DNA of 39,545 nt from DATNIC01 sp035604635 (GTDB lineage: Bacteria; Vulcanimicrobiota; Vulcanimicrobiia; Vulcanimicrobiales; Vulcanimicrobiaceae), in assembly GCA_035604635.1 (NCBI GenBank), contig DATNIC010000136.1, positions 1 through 39,545 of the forward strand. The letters are read 5' to 3'. Position 1 is the stretch's first letter; each line of letters begins with the position of its first letter. Shown here one piece after another: positions 16,023 to 24,527 of the stretch. A program made the translations under genes and the position numbers. Below the pieces are notes generated by a model, which made no database searches, had not been told where the DNA came from, and saw only the letters and a program-made list of their open reading frames with translations.

Positions 16023-17673
16023 GCGCGACAAGCTCGCGCGGAGTGTCGAAAAGGCGGTGCGTGAGCTCGTCCCGGGAAGCGACCCGACGGTAGACTTAGA
16101 GCCACCTCGCCGCCCCGAACTCGGCGACTACGCGACAAACGTCGCTTTTACGTCGGCGAAAATCATGCGCAAGCCGCCGCAAGAAATCGCGGACCAAATC
16201 GTGACGCGCCTCAACAACGACCCTGCGGTGCAGGCGCTGCAGGTCGTGGGGACCTCGGTCGGTGGGTTCATCAACTTTCGCATGTCCCCGGCGTCTTGGC
16301 AGGGCGTGGTCGCCCACATCCTCGCACAGGGTTCGGAGTACGGGCAGCGCCCGAAGTCGGGCGAGCCGATCTCCCTCGAGTTCGGCAGCGCAAATCCGAC
16401 CGGGCCGCTGGTCGTGGTCCAAGGTCGCGCGCTGTCGATCGGTGCGACGCTCGCCAACGTGCTGCGCTTTGCCGGTCATGAGGTCTTCACCGAATGGATC
16501 ATCAACGACGCCGGCTCGCAGCTCGACACGCTCGGACGTTCCTTGTACGCGCGCTACCGGCAGCTCTGGGATCCGGCCTTCCCCTTCCCCGACGACGGCT
16601 ACCCCGGCGACTATTTGATCCCAATAGCCGAGTCGATCCGGGAGCGCGACGGCGAGCGCTGGATCGCCGCAAATGAATCCGAGTGGCTACCGTACTTTTC
16701 GAAGACCGGCCGCGACACGATCGTCTCCGAGCAACAGGCGGTTTGCGCGCGCTTTGGCGCGACTTTCGACCTTTGGCAAAGCGAGCGCGAGCTCCACGAT
16801 TCCGGTGCCGTCAGTGCCGGGATCGAGGCGCTGAGCGCCCGCGGTTTGACCTACGAACAAGACGGTGCGCTGCTGGTGCGGACGACGGAGTTCGGCGACG
16901 ACAAGGATCGCGTCATCATCCGCTCCGACGGGCGCCCGACGTACTATGCCGGCGACGTTGCATATCACTACGCCAAGTTCGCGCGGGGCGATCGCGTGAT
17001 CGACGTCATGGGACCCGACCATCACGGATACATCTCTCGTCTGAAGGCAATCGCCGCGGCCTTCGGCTATCCGGGGAAACTTGACGTCCTGATCGCGCAG
17101 CAAATCACCCTGATGCGCGGCGACGAGCTGGTCTCGATGAGCAAGCGCGCCGGCAACATCGTCACCTTGGCCGAGATCATCGACGAGGTCGGCGTCGACG
17201 CGGCGCGCTTCTTCTTCGTCATGCTCAGTCCCGAGCAGCCGCTCACGTTCGATCTGGCCCTCGCAAAAAAACGGAGCGACGACAATCCCGTCTTCTACGT
17301 GCAGTACGGACACGCGCGCATCGCCTCGCTCGTCCGCCGGGCGCTCGAACGTCACGGTGCCCAGTTCGTCGAGCGCGCTCGTAAGGGCGAAGGTCTCGCG
17401 CGCCTGGATCATCCGGCGGAGCTGGCGCTCATCCGGCGCTTGGCGGAGCTCGGTGACGTCGTCGAAGGCGCGGCCAAAGCGCTTGCGCCGCACCGTTTGA
17501 CGAAGTACGCGCGCGACGTCGCCGCAGAGTTCCATCAGTTTTATACCGTGTGCGTCGTGCTTGGAGACGACGAGGCGCTCTCCATCGCGCGGCTTGGGCT
17601 CGCTATCGCGGCTCAGACCGTGCTGGCGCAGGTCCTGGGACTAATCGGCGTCAGCTCGCCTGAGTCGATGTAA
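16003..17673 (+). CDS. argS: Arginyl-tRNA synthetase, with altered HIGH motif
   Basis: A 556-residue class I tRNA synthetase that charges tRNA-Arg. Visible: the N-terminal Add-1 domain (to about residue 100), FGSANPTGPL at about 127-136, the KMSKS-like loop as SMSKRAGN near residue 380 and the DALR anticodon-binding domain, with YVQYGHARIASLVRRA and AEFHQFYTVCVV. The HIGH signature directly after PTGPL is VVVQGR instead of HVGHGR, so both histidines are missing. The rest of the catalytic domain (FTEWIINDAGSQLDTLGRSL, MGPDHHGYISRLKA) is intact, so I expect an active enzyme. Its start overlaps rlmH by 20 nt and its end overlaps the convergent AI-2E permease by 23 nt. Confidence 0.95.
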   Translation: MNPITTERDKLARSVEKAVRELVPGSDPTVDLEPPRRPELGDYATNVAFTSAKIMRKPPQEIADQIVTRLNNDPAVQALQVVGTSVGGFINFRMSPASWQGVVAHILAQGSEYGQRPKSGEPISLEFGSANPTGPLVVVQGRALSIGATLANVLRFAGHEVFTEWIINDAGSQLDTLGRSLYARYRQLWDPAFPFPDDGYPGDYLIPIAESIRERDGERWIAANESEWLPYFSKTGRDTIVSEQQAVCARFGATFDLWQSERELHDSGAVSAGIEALSARGLTYEQDGALLVRTTEFGDDKDRVIIRSDGRPTYYAGDVAYHYAKFARGDRVIDVMGPDHHGYISRLKAIAAAFGYPGKLDVLIAQQITLMRGDELVSMSKRAGNIVTLAEIIDEVGVDAARFFFVMLSPEQPLTFDLALAKKRSDDNPVFYVQYGHARIASLVRRALERHGAQFVERARKGEGLARLDHPAELALIRRLAELGDVVEGAAKALAPHRLTKYARDVAAEFHQFYTVCVVLGDDEALSIARLGLAIAAQTVLAQVLGLIGVSSPESM

Positions 17674-18802
17674 CGACCGCTTCTTCCATCATCGGCGACT
17701 CGTCGACTTCGATCGTGACGCGCATGTGCTGCGCGTGCTCCTCGTCGCTCATCTGCGCCCGCACGATGAGCGGCGCGACGAAATATTCGAACAGGACTTT
17801 GATCAACGCCGCCGCCGGTATTCCCAACAACAGGCCGGGAAGCCCAAACGCTTCCCCGCCGGCGAAGCTCGCGAACATCACGCCGATCGGTGAGACGCCG
17901 ACGGCGTCGGCCATGACTTTGGGTGAGATGACGCTGTCCGCGATACGAGCGATGACGAAGATCACGACCGATACCCACAAGACCATCCCGCCGCCCTGCG
18001 GGATCGCGAGGACTGCCGCGATCAGTTGCGCGACGATCATACCGACGTACGGGATCGCGTAACCGAGCCCGCAGAGCAATCCGGCCAAGAGCGCAAACTG
18101 GAAGTGCATCGGCAGCAGACAAACCCAGCACGCGATCCCGACGATGGAGCACACGATCGCTTCGCCGGCGACGAAACTCCCGAAAATGTGCGCGATCTCG
18201 TGCAGGAGCGCATTCCCTCGTTCGCGCCGCGACGGCGGCAGGAGCGAGATCACCCCGTTCGCGATCCCCTTGCCTTGTGCCAGCAAGAAGAATGAAAGAA
18301 TCAGAGCCGAGATCGCGACGAAGAAGGCGTTCGCCGTATCCAAGACGATAGCGCCGACCGAAGCGACGAGCAGCGTCATGAAGTCCTGCGTTTTCGCGGC
18401 GAGTTGAGCCTGAATCTGGGTGAAGGCGCCGACGACCAACACGTCACCGAACCGTGCGCTCAGGATATCCTCGATGCGCTTGAACCAGATGCGAAAGAGG
18501 TGCGTAAAATCAGGGGCGTTCACGATGAGCGCCTGGATCTGCGAGAACGTCGCCGGGACGATGAGGAACGCCATGGTTACGATCGCTGCAGTCAGGACGC
18601 CGAAGACCAGCGCGATCGCTCCCCAGCGAGGCATGTAGCGCTCGAGCCGCGACGTCACCGGGTAGACGCCGAGCGCGACGATCGACGCGAGGACGAAGAT
18701 CGAGATCGTCCGGGGGATCCGCCCGACGACGAAGACGATGGCCGCAATCGTGACGATCGCAATGCACGCGACCCAAATGCGGTGAACGAGCCGGGCGCTC
18801 AC
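17651..18802 (-). CDS. AI-2E family (PerM/UPF0118) membrane transporter
   Basis: About 383 residues with the AI-2E/PerM layout: two N-terminal helices, a long soluble segment (residues about 90-150), then further helices with FLLAQGKGIANGVISLLPPSRRERG (about 176-200), GYAIPYVGMIVAQLIAAVLAI (about 248-268) and a C-terminal PLLLGIPAAALIKVLFEYFVAP-like region. Family members export solutes such as AI-2 or sodium in some species; the substrate here is unknown. Start: GTG 18802 overlaps the upstream GNAT stop as GTGA; GTG 18814, four codons upstream, is also possible. Last gene of the pyr strand run. Confidence 0.85.
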   Translation of the reverse strand: MSARLVHRIWVACIAIVTIAAIVFVVGRIPRTISIFVLASIVALGVYPVTSRLERYMPRWGAIALVFGVLTAAIVTMAFLIVPATFSQIQALIVNAPDFTHLFRIWFKRIEDILSARFGDVLVVGAFTQIQAQLAAKTQDFMTLLVASVGAIVLDTANAFFVAISALILSFFLLAQGKGIANGVISLLPPSRRERGNALLHEIAHIFGSFVAGEAIVCSIVGIACWVCLLPMHFQFALLAGLLCGLGYAIPYVGMIVAQLIAAVLAIPQGGGMVLWVSVVIFVIARIADSVISPKVMADAVGVSPIGVMFASFAGGEAFGLPGLLLGIPAAALIKVLFEYFVAPLIVRAQMSDEEHAQHMRVTIEVDESPMMEEAVVTSTQAS

Positions 18803-19266
18803 AGCGGCTTGCACATCAGGCGTCGTTCGGTGATAAAGCCGGCGCGCTCGTAGAGACGCAACGCCGGGCCGTTCTCCTCGGTGACCATCATCGCGATCGT
18901 TGGGAGATTGCGCTCGCGCGCGATCCGTTCCGCTTCGGCAAGGAGCGCCGCCCCAATGCCCTTGCGCCGCGCTTCGGGCTCGACGGCCATGTAAGCGACG
19001 AACGCTTGCGGTGCCAGCGTCACTTCGTCCGGCATCCCATCGAGAAGGAGCAAGAAGCCCTGCGGTGTGCTGCCGTCCTCGGCGATCAGGATCACGTGCG
19101 GCTGCGTGTAGACGAAGTCGACCAGGCGCTCGAGACTGACCTGAGCCATCGCCGGGATCGCATCGCGAAACCTCGAGACGCTGTCCATAACCGTCCGGCC
19201 GCCCAAATCGACGATGAACGCGCGATCGCGATCGTCGCCCGTCCGAATCGCAACCGCCGCGTTCAT
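18799..19266 (-). CDS. GNAT-family N-acetyltransferase
   Basis: A 155-residue acetyl-CoA dependent acetyltransferase. The acetyl-CoA binding motif A is seen as VAYMAVEPEARRKGIGAALLAEAE (about residues 88-111; R-x-x-G-I-G-A), and motif B as NGPALRLYERAGFITERRLM near the C-terminus. The acceptor is unknown. ATG 19266 overlaps the hisC stop by 4 nt (ATGA) and its own stop overlaps the AI-2E start, so it is translated as part of the pyr-hisC operon. Confidence 0.88.
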   Translation of the reverse strand: MNAAVAIRTGDDRDRAFIVDLGGRTVMDSVSRFRDAIPAMAQVSLERLVDFVYTQPHVILIAEDGSTPQGFLLLLDGMPDEVTLAPQAFVAYMAVEPEARRKGIGAALLAEAERIARERNLPTIAMMVTEENGPALRLYERAGFITERRLMCKPL

Positions 19267-20390
19267 GCGAGGGCCGCGGGGCGCTTGCGCCAGGTCGGCA
19301 GCAGCTCTTCGAGGGCGCCGATCAGCGCTTCGTTCTCGGCTTGCGTCCCGACCGTGATCCGCAGGAAATTCGGCAGATCGACCCCGTCGCCGGAGCGGAC
19401 GACGACGCCGCGCCGCATCAAGTCTTCGTACGCGCGCTCGGCAACGGCCGGCACGCGTACCGCCACGAAATTCGCCGCGGTCGGATAGGCGAAGAGGCCC
19501 AGGCGCGCGTACTCGCGATCCACGTATGCCTTACCGGCGACGTTGAGCGCGATCGATCGCTCGACGAAGTCGCGGTCGCCGAATGCGGCGATCGCGGCCG
19601 CCATTGACGGCCCGCTGACGTTGAACGGGACGCGGATGCGGCGCATCCAGTCGATGAGCGTCGGATTGCCCAGCATGTACCCGACGCGCGCCGACGCCAT
19701 CCCGTAGATCTTCGACATCGTCCGCGCCACGAGGACGTTCGGACGCGAAAGGGCGACGGCGACACCGTCGACGTGCACGTTCTCCGGCATGTATTCGCCA
19801 TAGGCTTGATCGATCAGAACCAGGACCGTCTCGGGGATCTTCCCGAGAAAGCGCGTAAAGTCGGCGCGCTGCACCGCCGTCCCGGTCGGATTGTTCGGAT
19901 CGCACAAGACGACGAGCTTGGTGCGCCCGCCGACGGCGGCGAGCATCGCGTCGAGGTCGTGCACGCCGTCGCGCAGCGGGACCTCGCTGACCTTCGCGCC
20001 TTGGACGTGCGCATATTTCGGAAAGAGCGAGAACGTCGGCTTCGCCATGACGACATGCTCGCCGGGGTCGACGAACGTCGAGAACGCGAGCCAGACGAGC
20101 TCGTTGCTTCCGTGACCGGCGATGACGTTCTCCGGCGCGGCGCCGTATTGCCGAGCGGCCGCTGCGCGCAGCTCCGGATAGTCGTCGTCGTCGTAGACGT
20201 TGAGCTGATCGAGACGATGCAGCGCGTCGAGCGCCGCCGCCGGCGTCCCAAGCGGATTCTCGTTGGACGAGAGCTTGACGACCCGCCCCAGACCAAAACG
20301 CTTGCGGGCTTGTTCGATCGTCGTCCCCGCCCGATACGGCTTGCGCTCCAAAACCGCTTTGCGGACGAGAGCACTCGAAGGCTCCGTCAT
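19263..20390 (-). CDS. hisC: Histidinol-phosphate aminotransferase-like PLP enzyme
   Basis: A 375-residue fold-type I aminotransferase of the HisC group: LSSNENPLGTP (about 40-50), NVIAGHGSNELVWLAF (about 88-103), LCDPNNPTGT (about 161-170), DQAYGEYM (about 193-200) and the PLP-lysine motif ARTMSKIYGMASARVGYML (about 221-239). HisC converts imidazole-acetol phosphate to histidinol phosphate. Related enzymes transaminate aromatic amino acids, and no other his gene is nearby, so specificity is uncertain. It is coupled (4-nt overlaps) to pyrE upstream and the GNAT downstream. Confidence 0.87.
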   Translation of the reverse strand: MTEPSSALVRKAVLERKPYRAGTTIEQARKRFGLGRVVKLSSNENPLGTPAAALDALHRLDQLNVYDDDDYPELRAAAARQYGAAPENVIAGHGSNELVWLAFSTFVDPGEHVVMAKPTFSLFPKYAHVQGAKVSEVPLRDGVHDLDAMLAAVGGRTKLVVLCDPNNPTGTAVQRADFTRFLGKIPETVLVLIDQAYGEYMPENVHVDGVAVALSRPNVLVARTMSKIYGMASARVGYMLGNPTLIDWMRRIRVPFNVSGPSMAAAIAAFGDRDFVERSIALNVAGKAYVDREYARLGLFAYPTAANFVAVRVPAVAERAYEDLMRRGVVVRSGDGVDLPNFLRITVGTQAENEALIGALEELLPTWRKRPAALA

Positions 20391-20962
20391 GCGAGAAAAC
20401 GCGACCCCGGCTCTTCGAGCGGCACGCCGCGGACGCAGAACGGACAGTTCGAAGCGTCAAACGATTCGACCGGGATGTCGAGCAATGCGACGGTCGGAAC
20501 ACCGAGCTCGACCGGCTCTCGACGAACGATGATCCCGGCCGCGACGACCGACGCGCCGGCGCCTCGAACGACGTCGATCACCTCCTTGACCGACTGGCCG
20601 GTCGTAATCACGTCCTCGACGACGGCCGCACGGTCGGCCGGCCCCAGCGCAAAACCTCGGCGCAACGTCGGGACGCCGTGCTCTTTCTCGACGAAGATCG
20701 CCTTGGTCCCGAGTTGCCGCGCAACTTCATATCCCAGGACGATCCCGCCGACGGCGGCGCTGACGACGATCGTCGGTTCGTAGCGGCGCAACTGCTCGGC
20801 GAGCGCACCGGCGACGGTCTCGACGAGTGCGGGGTCTTCGAGGATGCGAAACTTTTGAACGAAGCGATCGCTGTGCCGTCCCGAAGAGAGCTTAAAATGC
20901 CCCTCCAGCAGCGCGCCGCGCCGCGCCATCTCCTCGCGCAATCCGCCGAGGGAGACGCTCAT
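20387..20962 (-). CDS. pyrE: Orotate phosphoribosyltransferase
   Basis: A 191-residue PRPP-dependent transferase that makes OMP from orotate, step five of pyrimidine synthesis. Visible: the N-terminal GHFKLSSGRHSDRFVQK (about 21-37), typical of PyrE, the flexible catalytic loop VEKEHGV (about 91-97) and the PRPP-binding motif AVVEDVITTGQSVKE (about 113-127). A pair of cysteines near the C-terminus (NCPFC) is seen in a subset of PyrE proteins. It overlaps pyrF and hisC by 4 nt each. Confidence 0.95.
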   Translation of the reverse strand: MSVSLGGLREEMARRGALLEGHFKLSSGRHSDRFVQKFRILEDPALVETVAGALAEQLRRYEPTIVVSAAVGGIVLGYEVARQLGTKAIFVEKEHGVPTLRRGFALGPADRAAVVEDVITTGQSVKEVIDVVRGAGASVVAAGIIVRREPVELGVPTVALLDIPVESFDASNCPFCVRGVPLEEPGSRFLA

Positions 20963-21681
20963 CGAGCGGCTCCCACGGTGCTCATCTCCTCGAGGATCGC
21001 ACGCGCCGCAGCGACCGGGTCGTCCGCTTCGGTGATGGGACGGCCGACGACGATGTAGTCGGCGCCGGCCTGCAAGGCCTCGGCCGGCGTCGCGACTCGC
21101 TTTTGATCGCCGTGCGCGCTCCCGGTCGGACGGATCCCAGGACAGAACGTCGCAAAACCGGTCCCGAAAAACGACTTGATGTCCGCGGCTTCATGGGGGC
21201 TGCAGACGATGCCCCCGCAGCCGGCGTCGCGCGAGAGCGCGGCAAGCCGGATGACGTTCTCGCCGGGCCCGCCCATGAGTCCAAGCTCGTTGAGATCTTC
21301 TGCTCCGATGCTCGTCAAGAGCGTCACCGCAAAGATCGCCGGCTCGGGGATCCCGAGCGCCGTTGCGCTTTCCGACGCCGCCTCGACGGCCGCGCGCATC
21401 ATCTCGTTCCCGCCCAGCGCATGGACCGTGACGATCTTCAAACCGGGGCGAACGACCGCGTTGACGGCGGCCTCGACGGTCCGCGGAATATCATGCAGCT
21501 TCAGATCGAGGACGTAGGGCGTCTGCTCCCCGGAAAGCTGCGCTATAAGCGCGTCCCCGAAGGCGTACAGCGCTTCATACCCGATCTTGAACGTGACGCC
21601 GAGCGGGCGCAGGAGCTCGACAAGGGAGCGAGCGCGCTCGAGTTCCGAAACGTCAAGTGCGACGACCAGTTGACTGCTCAC
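20959..21681 (-). CDS. pyrF: Orotidine 5'-phosphate decarboxylase
   Basis: A 240-residue TIM-barrel decarboxylase that turns OMP into UMP. Visible: VVALDVSELERA at the N-terminus, FKIGYEALYAFG (about 31-42), the catalytic D-x-K-x-x-D motif LDLKLHDIPRTVEAAV (about 58-73), FCPGIRPTGSAHGDQKRVATPAEAL (about 184-208, binds the phosphate) and YIVVGRPITEADDP. It is coupled to pyrD upstream and pyrE downstream by 4-nt overlaps. Confidence 0.96.
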   Translation of the reverse strand: MSSQLVVALDVSELERARSLVELLRPLGVTFKIGYEALYAFGDALIAQLSGEQTPYVLDLKLHDIPRTVEAAVNAVVRPGLKIVTVHALGGNEMMRAAVEAASESATALGIPEPAIFAVTLLTSIGAEDLNELGLMGGPGENVIRLAALSRDAGCGGIVCSPHEAADIKSFFGTGFATFCPGIRPTGSAHGDQKRVATPAEALQAGADYIVVGRPITEADDPVAAARAILEEMSTVGAAR

Positions 21682-22649
21682 CCCGAGTCTCCCTCATATT
21701 GCTGCGCGTCGGCGAAGCCGACGTTTGCTTTGCCGACGATCTCGCGCAAGCTCCCGTGGCCGTGCTTCTCGAGGTAGGCGCGCAATCCGTCGGCGACATG
21801 CAGCGGCGCGCGGGGATCGGTGAAGTTCGCCGTCCCGATGCAGACCGCGCTGGCGCCGGCCAGAAAGAACTCGAGCGCATCACGTGCCGTCTCGATCCCG
21901 CCCTGGCCGACGATGGGAATCTTCACCGCGCGCGCGACTTCGTAGACCGCAAGCACTGCGATCGGCCGGATTGCCGGACCCGAGAGGCCACCGGTGACGT
22001 TGCCGAGCATCGGCCGGCACCGCTCGACGTCGATCGACATCCCGCGCACGGTGTTGATCACCGCGAGCGCGTCCGCGCCGGCCGCCTCCGCTTCACGCGC
22101 GATTGCGGCAATGTCGGTGACGTTCGGCGAGAGCTTGACGATGATCGTCTTGTCGGTGACGGCGCGGACGGCGGCGGTTACGCGCGCGGTTAACGCCGGA
22201 TCGCAAGCGAAGGTCTCGCCCTCGTCCGCAACGTTCGGACACGAAATGTTGACCTCGAGTGCGTCGATCTCGCTGCGCGCCGCAAGCCGCTCGCCGACGT
22301 ACGCGTAGTCGTCGACGGAAAAACCGGCAACGCTTCCGATGACCGCGCAGGGCCGCGTTGCAAACTTCGCGACGTCGTGCTCGAGGTAGTGCTCGATACC
22401 GGGATTCTGCAGACCGATCGCGTTGAGCATCCCGCCGGGCGTGTGGACCAGGCGCGGAGTGGGATTCCCCAACCGCGGATACCGCGTCACGCTCTTGAGG
22501 ACGACGCCGCCGATCAAAGAAAGATCGATGAACGGCGCGTACTCCTCACCTGAGCCGTAACAGCCGCTCGCGCCCAGCGTCGGATACGCGAGCTCGAGCC
22601 GTCCGATCCGGACTGCGAGCGGGCTTGTCGCGACGGCCGCCTTTTGCAT
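21678..22649 (-). CDS. pyrD: Dihydroorotate dehydrogenase, class 1B catalytic subunit
   Basis: A 323-residue FMN TIM-barrel enzyme oxidising dihydroorotate to orotate. Visible: LGASGCYGSGEEY near residue 26, KSVTRYPRLGNPTPRL (about 51-66), NAIGLQNPG (about 75-83), the catalytic Cys in EVNISCPNVADEG (about 129-141), VKLSPNVTDI and the FMN-phosphate sites GGLSGPAIRPIA, GQGGIETARDALEFFLAGASAVCIGTA. ATG 22649 shares one base with the pyrK stop (TGATG). The frame is open further upstream but only in another frame of pyrK, so it is not used. With PyrK it forms the NAD-linked 1B complex. Confidence 0.95.
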   Translation of the reverse strand: MQKAAVATSPLAVRIGRLELAYPTLGASGCYGSGEEYAPFIDLSLIGGVVLKSVTRYPRLGNPTPRLVHTPGGMLNAIGLQNPGIEHYLEHDVAKFATRPCAVIGSVAGFSVDDYAYVGERLAARSEIDALEVNISCPNVADEGETFACDPALTARVTAAVRAVTDKTIIVKLSPNVTDIAAIAREAEAAGADALAVINTVRGMSIDVERCRPMLGNVTGGLSGPAIRPIAVLAVYEVARAVKIPIVGQGGIETARDALEFFLAGASAVCIGTANFTDPRAPLHVADGLRAYLEKHGHGSLREIVGKANVGFADAQQYEGDSG

Positions 22650-23476
22650 CACCACCGCAGCTCGTGTGCCCAGAAGACCGGCCCTTCCTTGCACACCCGC
22701 GCGTTCGCATGCTCGCGCCGCTCGTGGATATCCGCAGCCGGGAAGGACGGCGCTCGCGGGCTCGCCCGATCGATCGGGACGACGCAGCCCCAGCACGCTC
22801 CGACGCCGCACCCAAACGTCTCTTCGAGCGAAAGCTGGGCTGCGACGCCCAGGTGCTCGGCTTTGCCGGCCGTCGCGCGCAGCATCGGCGTCGGCCCGCA
22901 CGCTATGATCAGCTCCGGCGGTTTGCCTTGTTCCAACAGATCGGTCACGAAACCGCGGTAGCCGCGCGATCCGTCGTCGGTCGCACAACGGACGCTCGCC
23001 CCCACCCCTTCGAAGAGCTCGACGTCGACCAGCGCCGCTTTCGTGCGCGCGCCGTAGAGCAGCTCCGCGCGCGCACCGCGCTCGACGCAGGTTTTCGCCG
23101 CGAGCAAGACCGACGCGAGGCCGACGCCACCCGCGACGATTGCGACGCGTTTGGGAAGATCGTCGAGGAAGAAGCCGTTGCCTAGCGGAGCGAGGACGTC
23201 GAGCTGATCCCCCGGCTGCAGCCTTGCCAGCTCTGCCGTGCGCGAGCCGACTATGATCAGCATCACGCTGATGCGACTTCCGTCCGCTTCGTAGATTCCA
23301 AGCGCGGTCGCTGCTGCCACGCCCGCCGGCGGGATCGCCATGAGGAAATGTCCGGGTTTGACGAGCGCGACGAGCTCAGGCGCTTCTAAGCCGAGGATGA
23401 CGATACCGGGGCCCGGCTCGCGCCGGTCCAGCACGACCGTCGCATGGATCGAAGGCGCAGCGAGCGCGCTCTGCAT
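22649..23476 (-). CDS. pyrK: Dihydroorotate dehydrogenase electron-transfer subunit
   Basis: A 275-residue ferredoxin-reductase family flavoprotein that passes electrons from PyrD to NAD+. Visible: a beta-barrel FAD domain (about 1-100, with KPGHFLMAIPP and LQPGDQLDVLAPLGNGF), the NAD-binding GGVGLASVLLAAKTC (about 115-129), IIACGPTPMLRA (about 192-203) and the C-terminal [2Fe-2S] cluster: ETFGCGVGACWGCVVPI plus RVCKEGPVF, giving four Cys ligands. It opens the pyrKDFE-hisC operon. I could not see a convincing promoter in the 114-nt divergent gap upstream. Confidence 0.93.
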   Translation of the reverse strand: MQSALAAPSIHATVVLDRREPGPGIVILGLEAPELVALVKPGHFLMAIPPAGVAAATALGIYEADGSRISVMLIIVGSRTAELARLQPGDQLDVLAPLGNGFFLDDLPKRVAIVAGGVGLASVLLAAKTCVERGARAELLYGARTKAALVDVELFEGVGASVRCATDDGSRGYRGFVTDLLEQGKPPELIIACGPTPMLRATAGKAEHLGVAAQLSLEETFGCGVGACWGCVVPIDRASPRAPSFPAADIHERREHANARVCKEGPVFWAHELRW

Positions 23477-23540
23477 CGGTGGAAACTTCGTTGTAACCCG
23501 ATTTTTACATCCGAATGCGACAAATAACTGAACTCAGGCG

Positions 23541-23569
23541 TGCAATTAGCCGTTTATATGTAGTAGAAT
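23541..23569 (+). promoter_or_regulatory. Possible promoter of the 46-residue gene
   Basis: A -10-like TAGAAT (23564-23569) lies 22 nt before ATG 23591, with a weak -35 TGCAAT (23541-23546) at a 17-nt spacing. The surrounding stretch 23500-23570 is notably AT-rich compared with the window, as expected for the divergent promoter region of pyrK and this gene. The -35 is poor, so this is tentative. Confidence 0.3.
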
Positions 23570-23590
23570 CTGTCGGAAGGAGGACCGCCG

Positions 23591-23731
23591 ATGCACGGTC
23601 TCGTGGTCTTCAAATCGTTAGCCGACGCGCTAAGAGCGGGCTATCAGATTTACGATCGCACCGAGAACGGCTACCTCGTCCGCATGAAAACCGCGGCGGG
23701 GTGGGCCATGGCAATCGTAACCTGTAAGTAG
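23591..23731 (+). CDS. Small conserved-looking protein, 46 residues
   Basis: Short gene with a perfect ribosome binding site (AGGAGG, 23579-23584) seven bases before ATG 23591. The product starts MHGLVVFKSLADALRAGYQI, continues with a charged YDRTENGYLVRMKT and ends AMAIVTCK. It looks like a single small alpha/beta domain: a first strand, a helix (SLADALRAG), then a hairpin of two strands. No signal peptide or metal motif is present. A strong terminator follows at 23753-23786, so it seems to be its own transcription unit between the divergent pyr operon and the two-component genes. I do not recognise the family. Confidence 0.7.
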   Translation: MHGLVVFKSLADALRAGYQIYDRTENGYLVRMKTAAGWAMAIVTCK

Positions 23732-23752
23732 GCTTTTTTCGACGTCATCAGC

Positions 23753-23786
23753 ATGAGAGGACGCCCCGGCGTCCTCTCATCGTTTT
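23753..23786 (+). terminator. Rho-independent terminator
   Basis: A perfect 11-bp inverted repeat (ATGAGAGGACG / CGTCCTCTCAT, 23753-23763 and 23770-23780) with a 6-nt loop, followed by CGTTTT. It ends the 46-residue gene and lies about 60 nt before the response-regulator start, so the two-component genes need a promoter within or after it, or readthrough. Confidence 0.85.
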
Positions 23787-23848
23787 CTAAGGCCACTGCT
23801 CGAGCGAGCGGAGGAACCGGCCCCCGGCCACCCGCAACCTTCCTCCTA

Positions 23849-24526
23849 ATGCCGGACGAACGCCGCTATACGATTTTGGTCGTCGAGGACGACGCACAGA
23901 TTGCGCGCGTCCTCCAGCTCGAGCTCGAGCACGAAGGCTACGTCGTCGAGGTCGCTCGCGACGGCCTGAGCGGCTTGGAGAAGGCGCTCAAGGAGCCCGA
24001 TCTGATCGTTCTCGATCTCATGCTCCCGCGCATGGACGGTCTCGAAGTCACCAAGCGAATCCGTGCGAAGAGCCGGACACCGATCATCATGCTGACGGCG
24101 AAGGACCGCATCCCCGACCGCGTCGCGGGCCTGGACATCGGCGCGGACGACTATGTCACCAAGCCGTTCTCGGTCGAGGAACTCCTGGCGCGCGTCCGCG
24201 CCCGGCTGCGAGAGCGTCATCCGAGCGACAATATCCTCCACTACAAAGACCTGCTCATGGATCGCGACCGGCATGAAGTCGAGCGCGGCGGTAAGGCGGT
24301 CCATCTGACGGCCAAGGAATATGCGCTGCTCGAGTACCTGCTGCTGCATCGGAACAAGGTGCATACGCGCGACGAGCTGTTCAACGGCGTCTGGGGCAGC
24401 GACTTTCTCGGCGACTCCAATCTGATCGACGTTTACATCCGCTACCTGCGCGCCAAGATCGACGACGGCTTCGACGACAAACTCATCGGCACGGTCCGCG
24501 GAGTCGGCTACACGCTGAAAGACTAA
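23849..24526 (+). CDS. OmpR/PhoB-family response regulator
   Basis: A 225-residue regulator. The receiver domain (about 8-120) shows the acidic pair EDD, the phosphorylated Asp in LIVLDLMLPRMDG (about residue 55), Thr/Lys sites in MLTAKDR and VTKPFSVEELLARV. A winged-helix DNA-binding domain follows (about 130-222) with LTAKEYALLEYLLLHRNKVHTRDEL and VDVYIRYLRAKID-like and GTVRGVGYTLKD endings. The frame is open further upstream through the terminator, but ATG 23849 begins exactly where the receiver fold should. No clear ribosome binding site is visible. The kinase gene starts 1 nt after its stop. Confidence 0.92.
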   Translation: MPDERRYTILVVEDDAQIARVLQLELEHEGYVVEVARDGLSGLEKALKEPDLIVLDLMLPRMDGLEVTKRIRAKSRTPIIMLTAKDRIPDRVAGLDIGADDYVTKPFSVEELLARVRARLRERHPSDNILHYKDLLMDRDRHEVERGGKAVHLTAKEYALLEYLLLHRNKVHTRDELFNGVWGSDFLGDSNLIDVYIRYLRAKIDDGFDDKLIGTVRGVGYTLKD

Positions 24527-24527
24527 C

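Noticed and set aside
17651..18802. Assigning AI-2 export to the AI-2E family gene
   Set aside because: The family includes other exporters and no quorum-sensing gene such as luxS is in view.
22650..22988. N-terminal extension of pyrD
   Set aside because: It would lie out of frame inside pyrK; ATG 22649 with a TGATG junction gives the normal PyrD length.
23753..23848. Extended start of the response regulator at ATG 23753
   Set aside because: That ATG is inside the terminator hairpin and the extra residues are not receiver-like.
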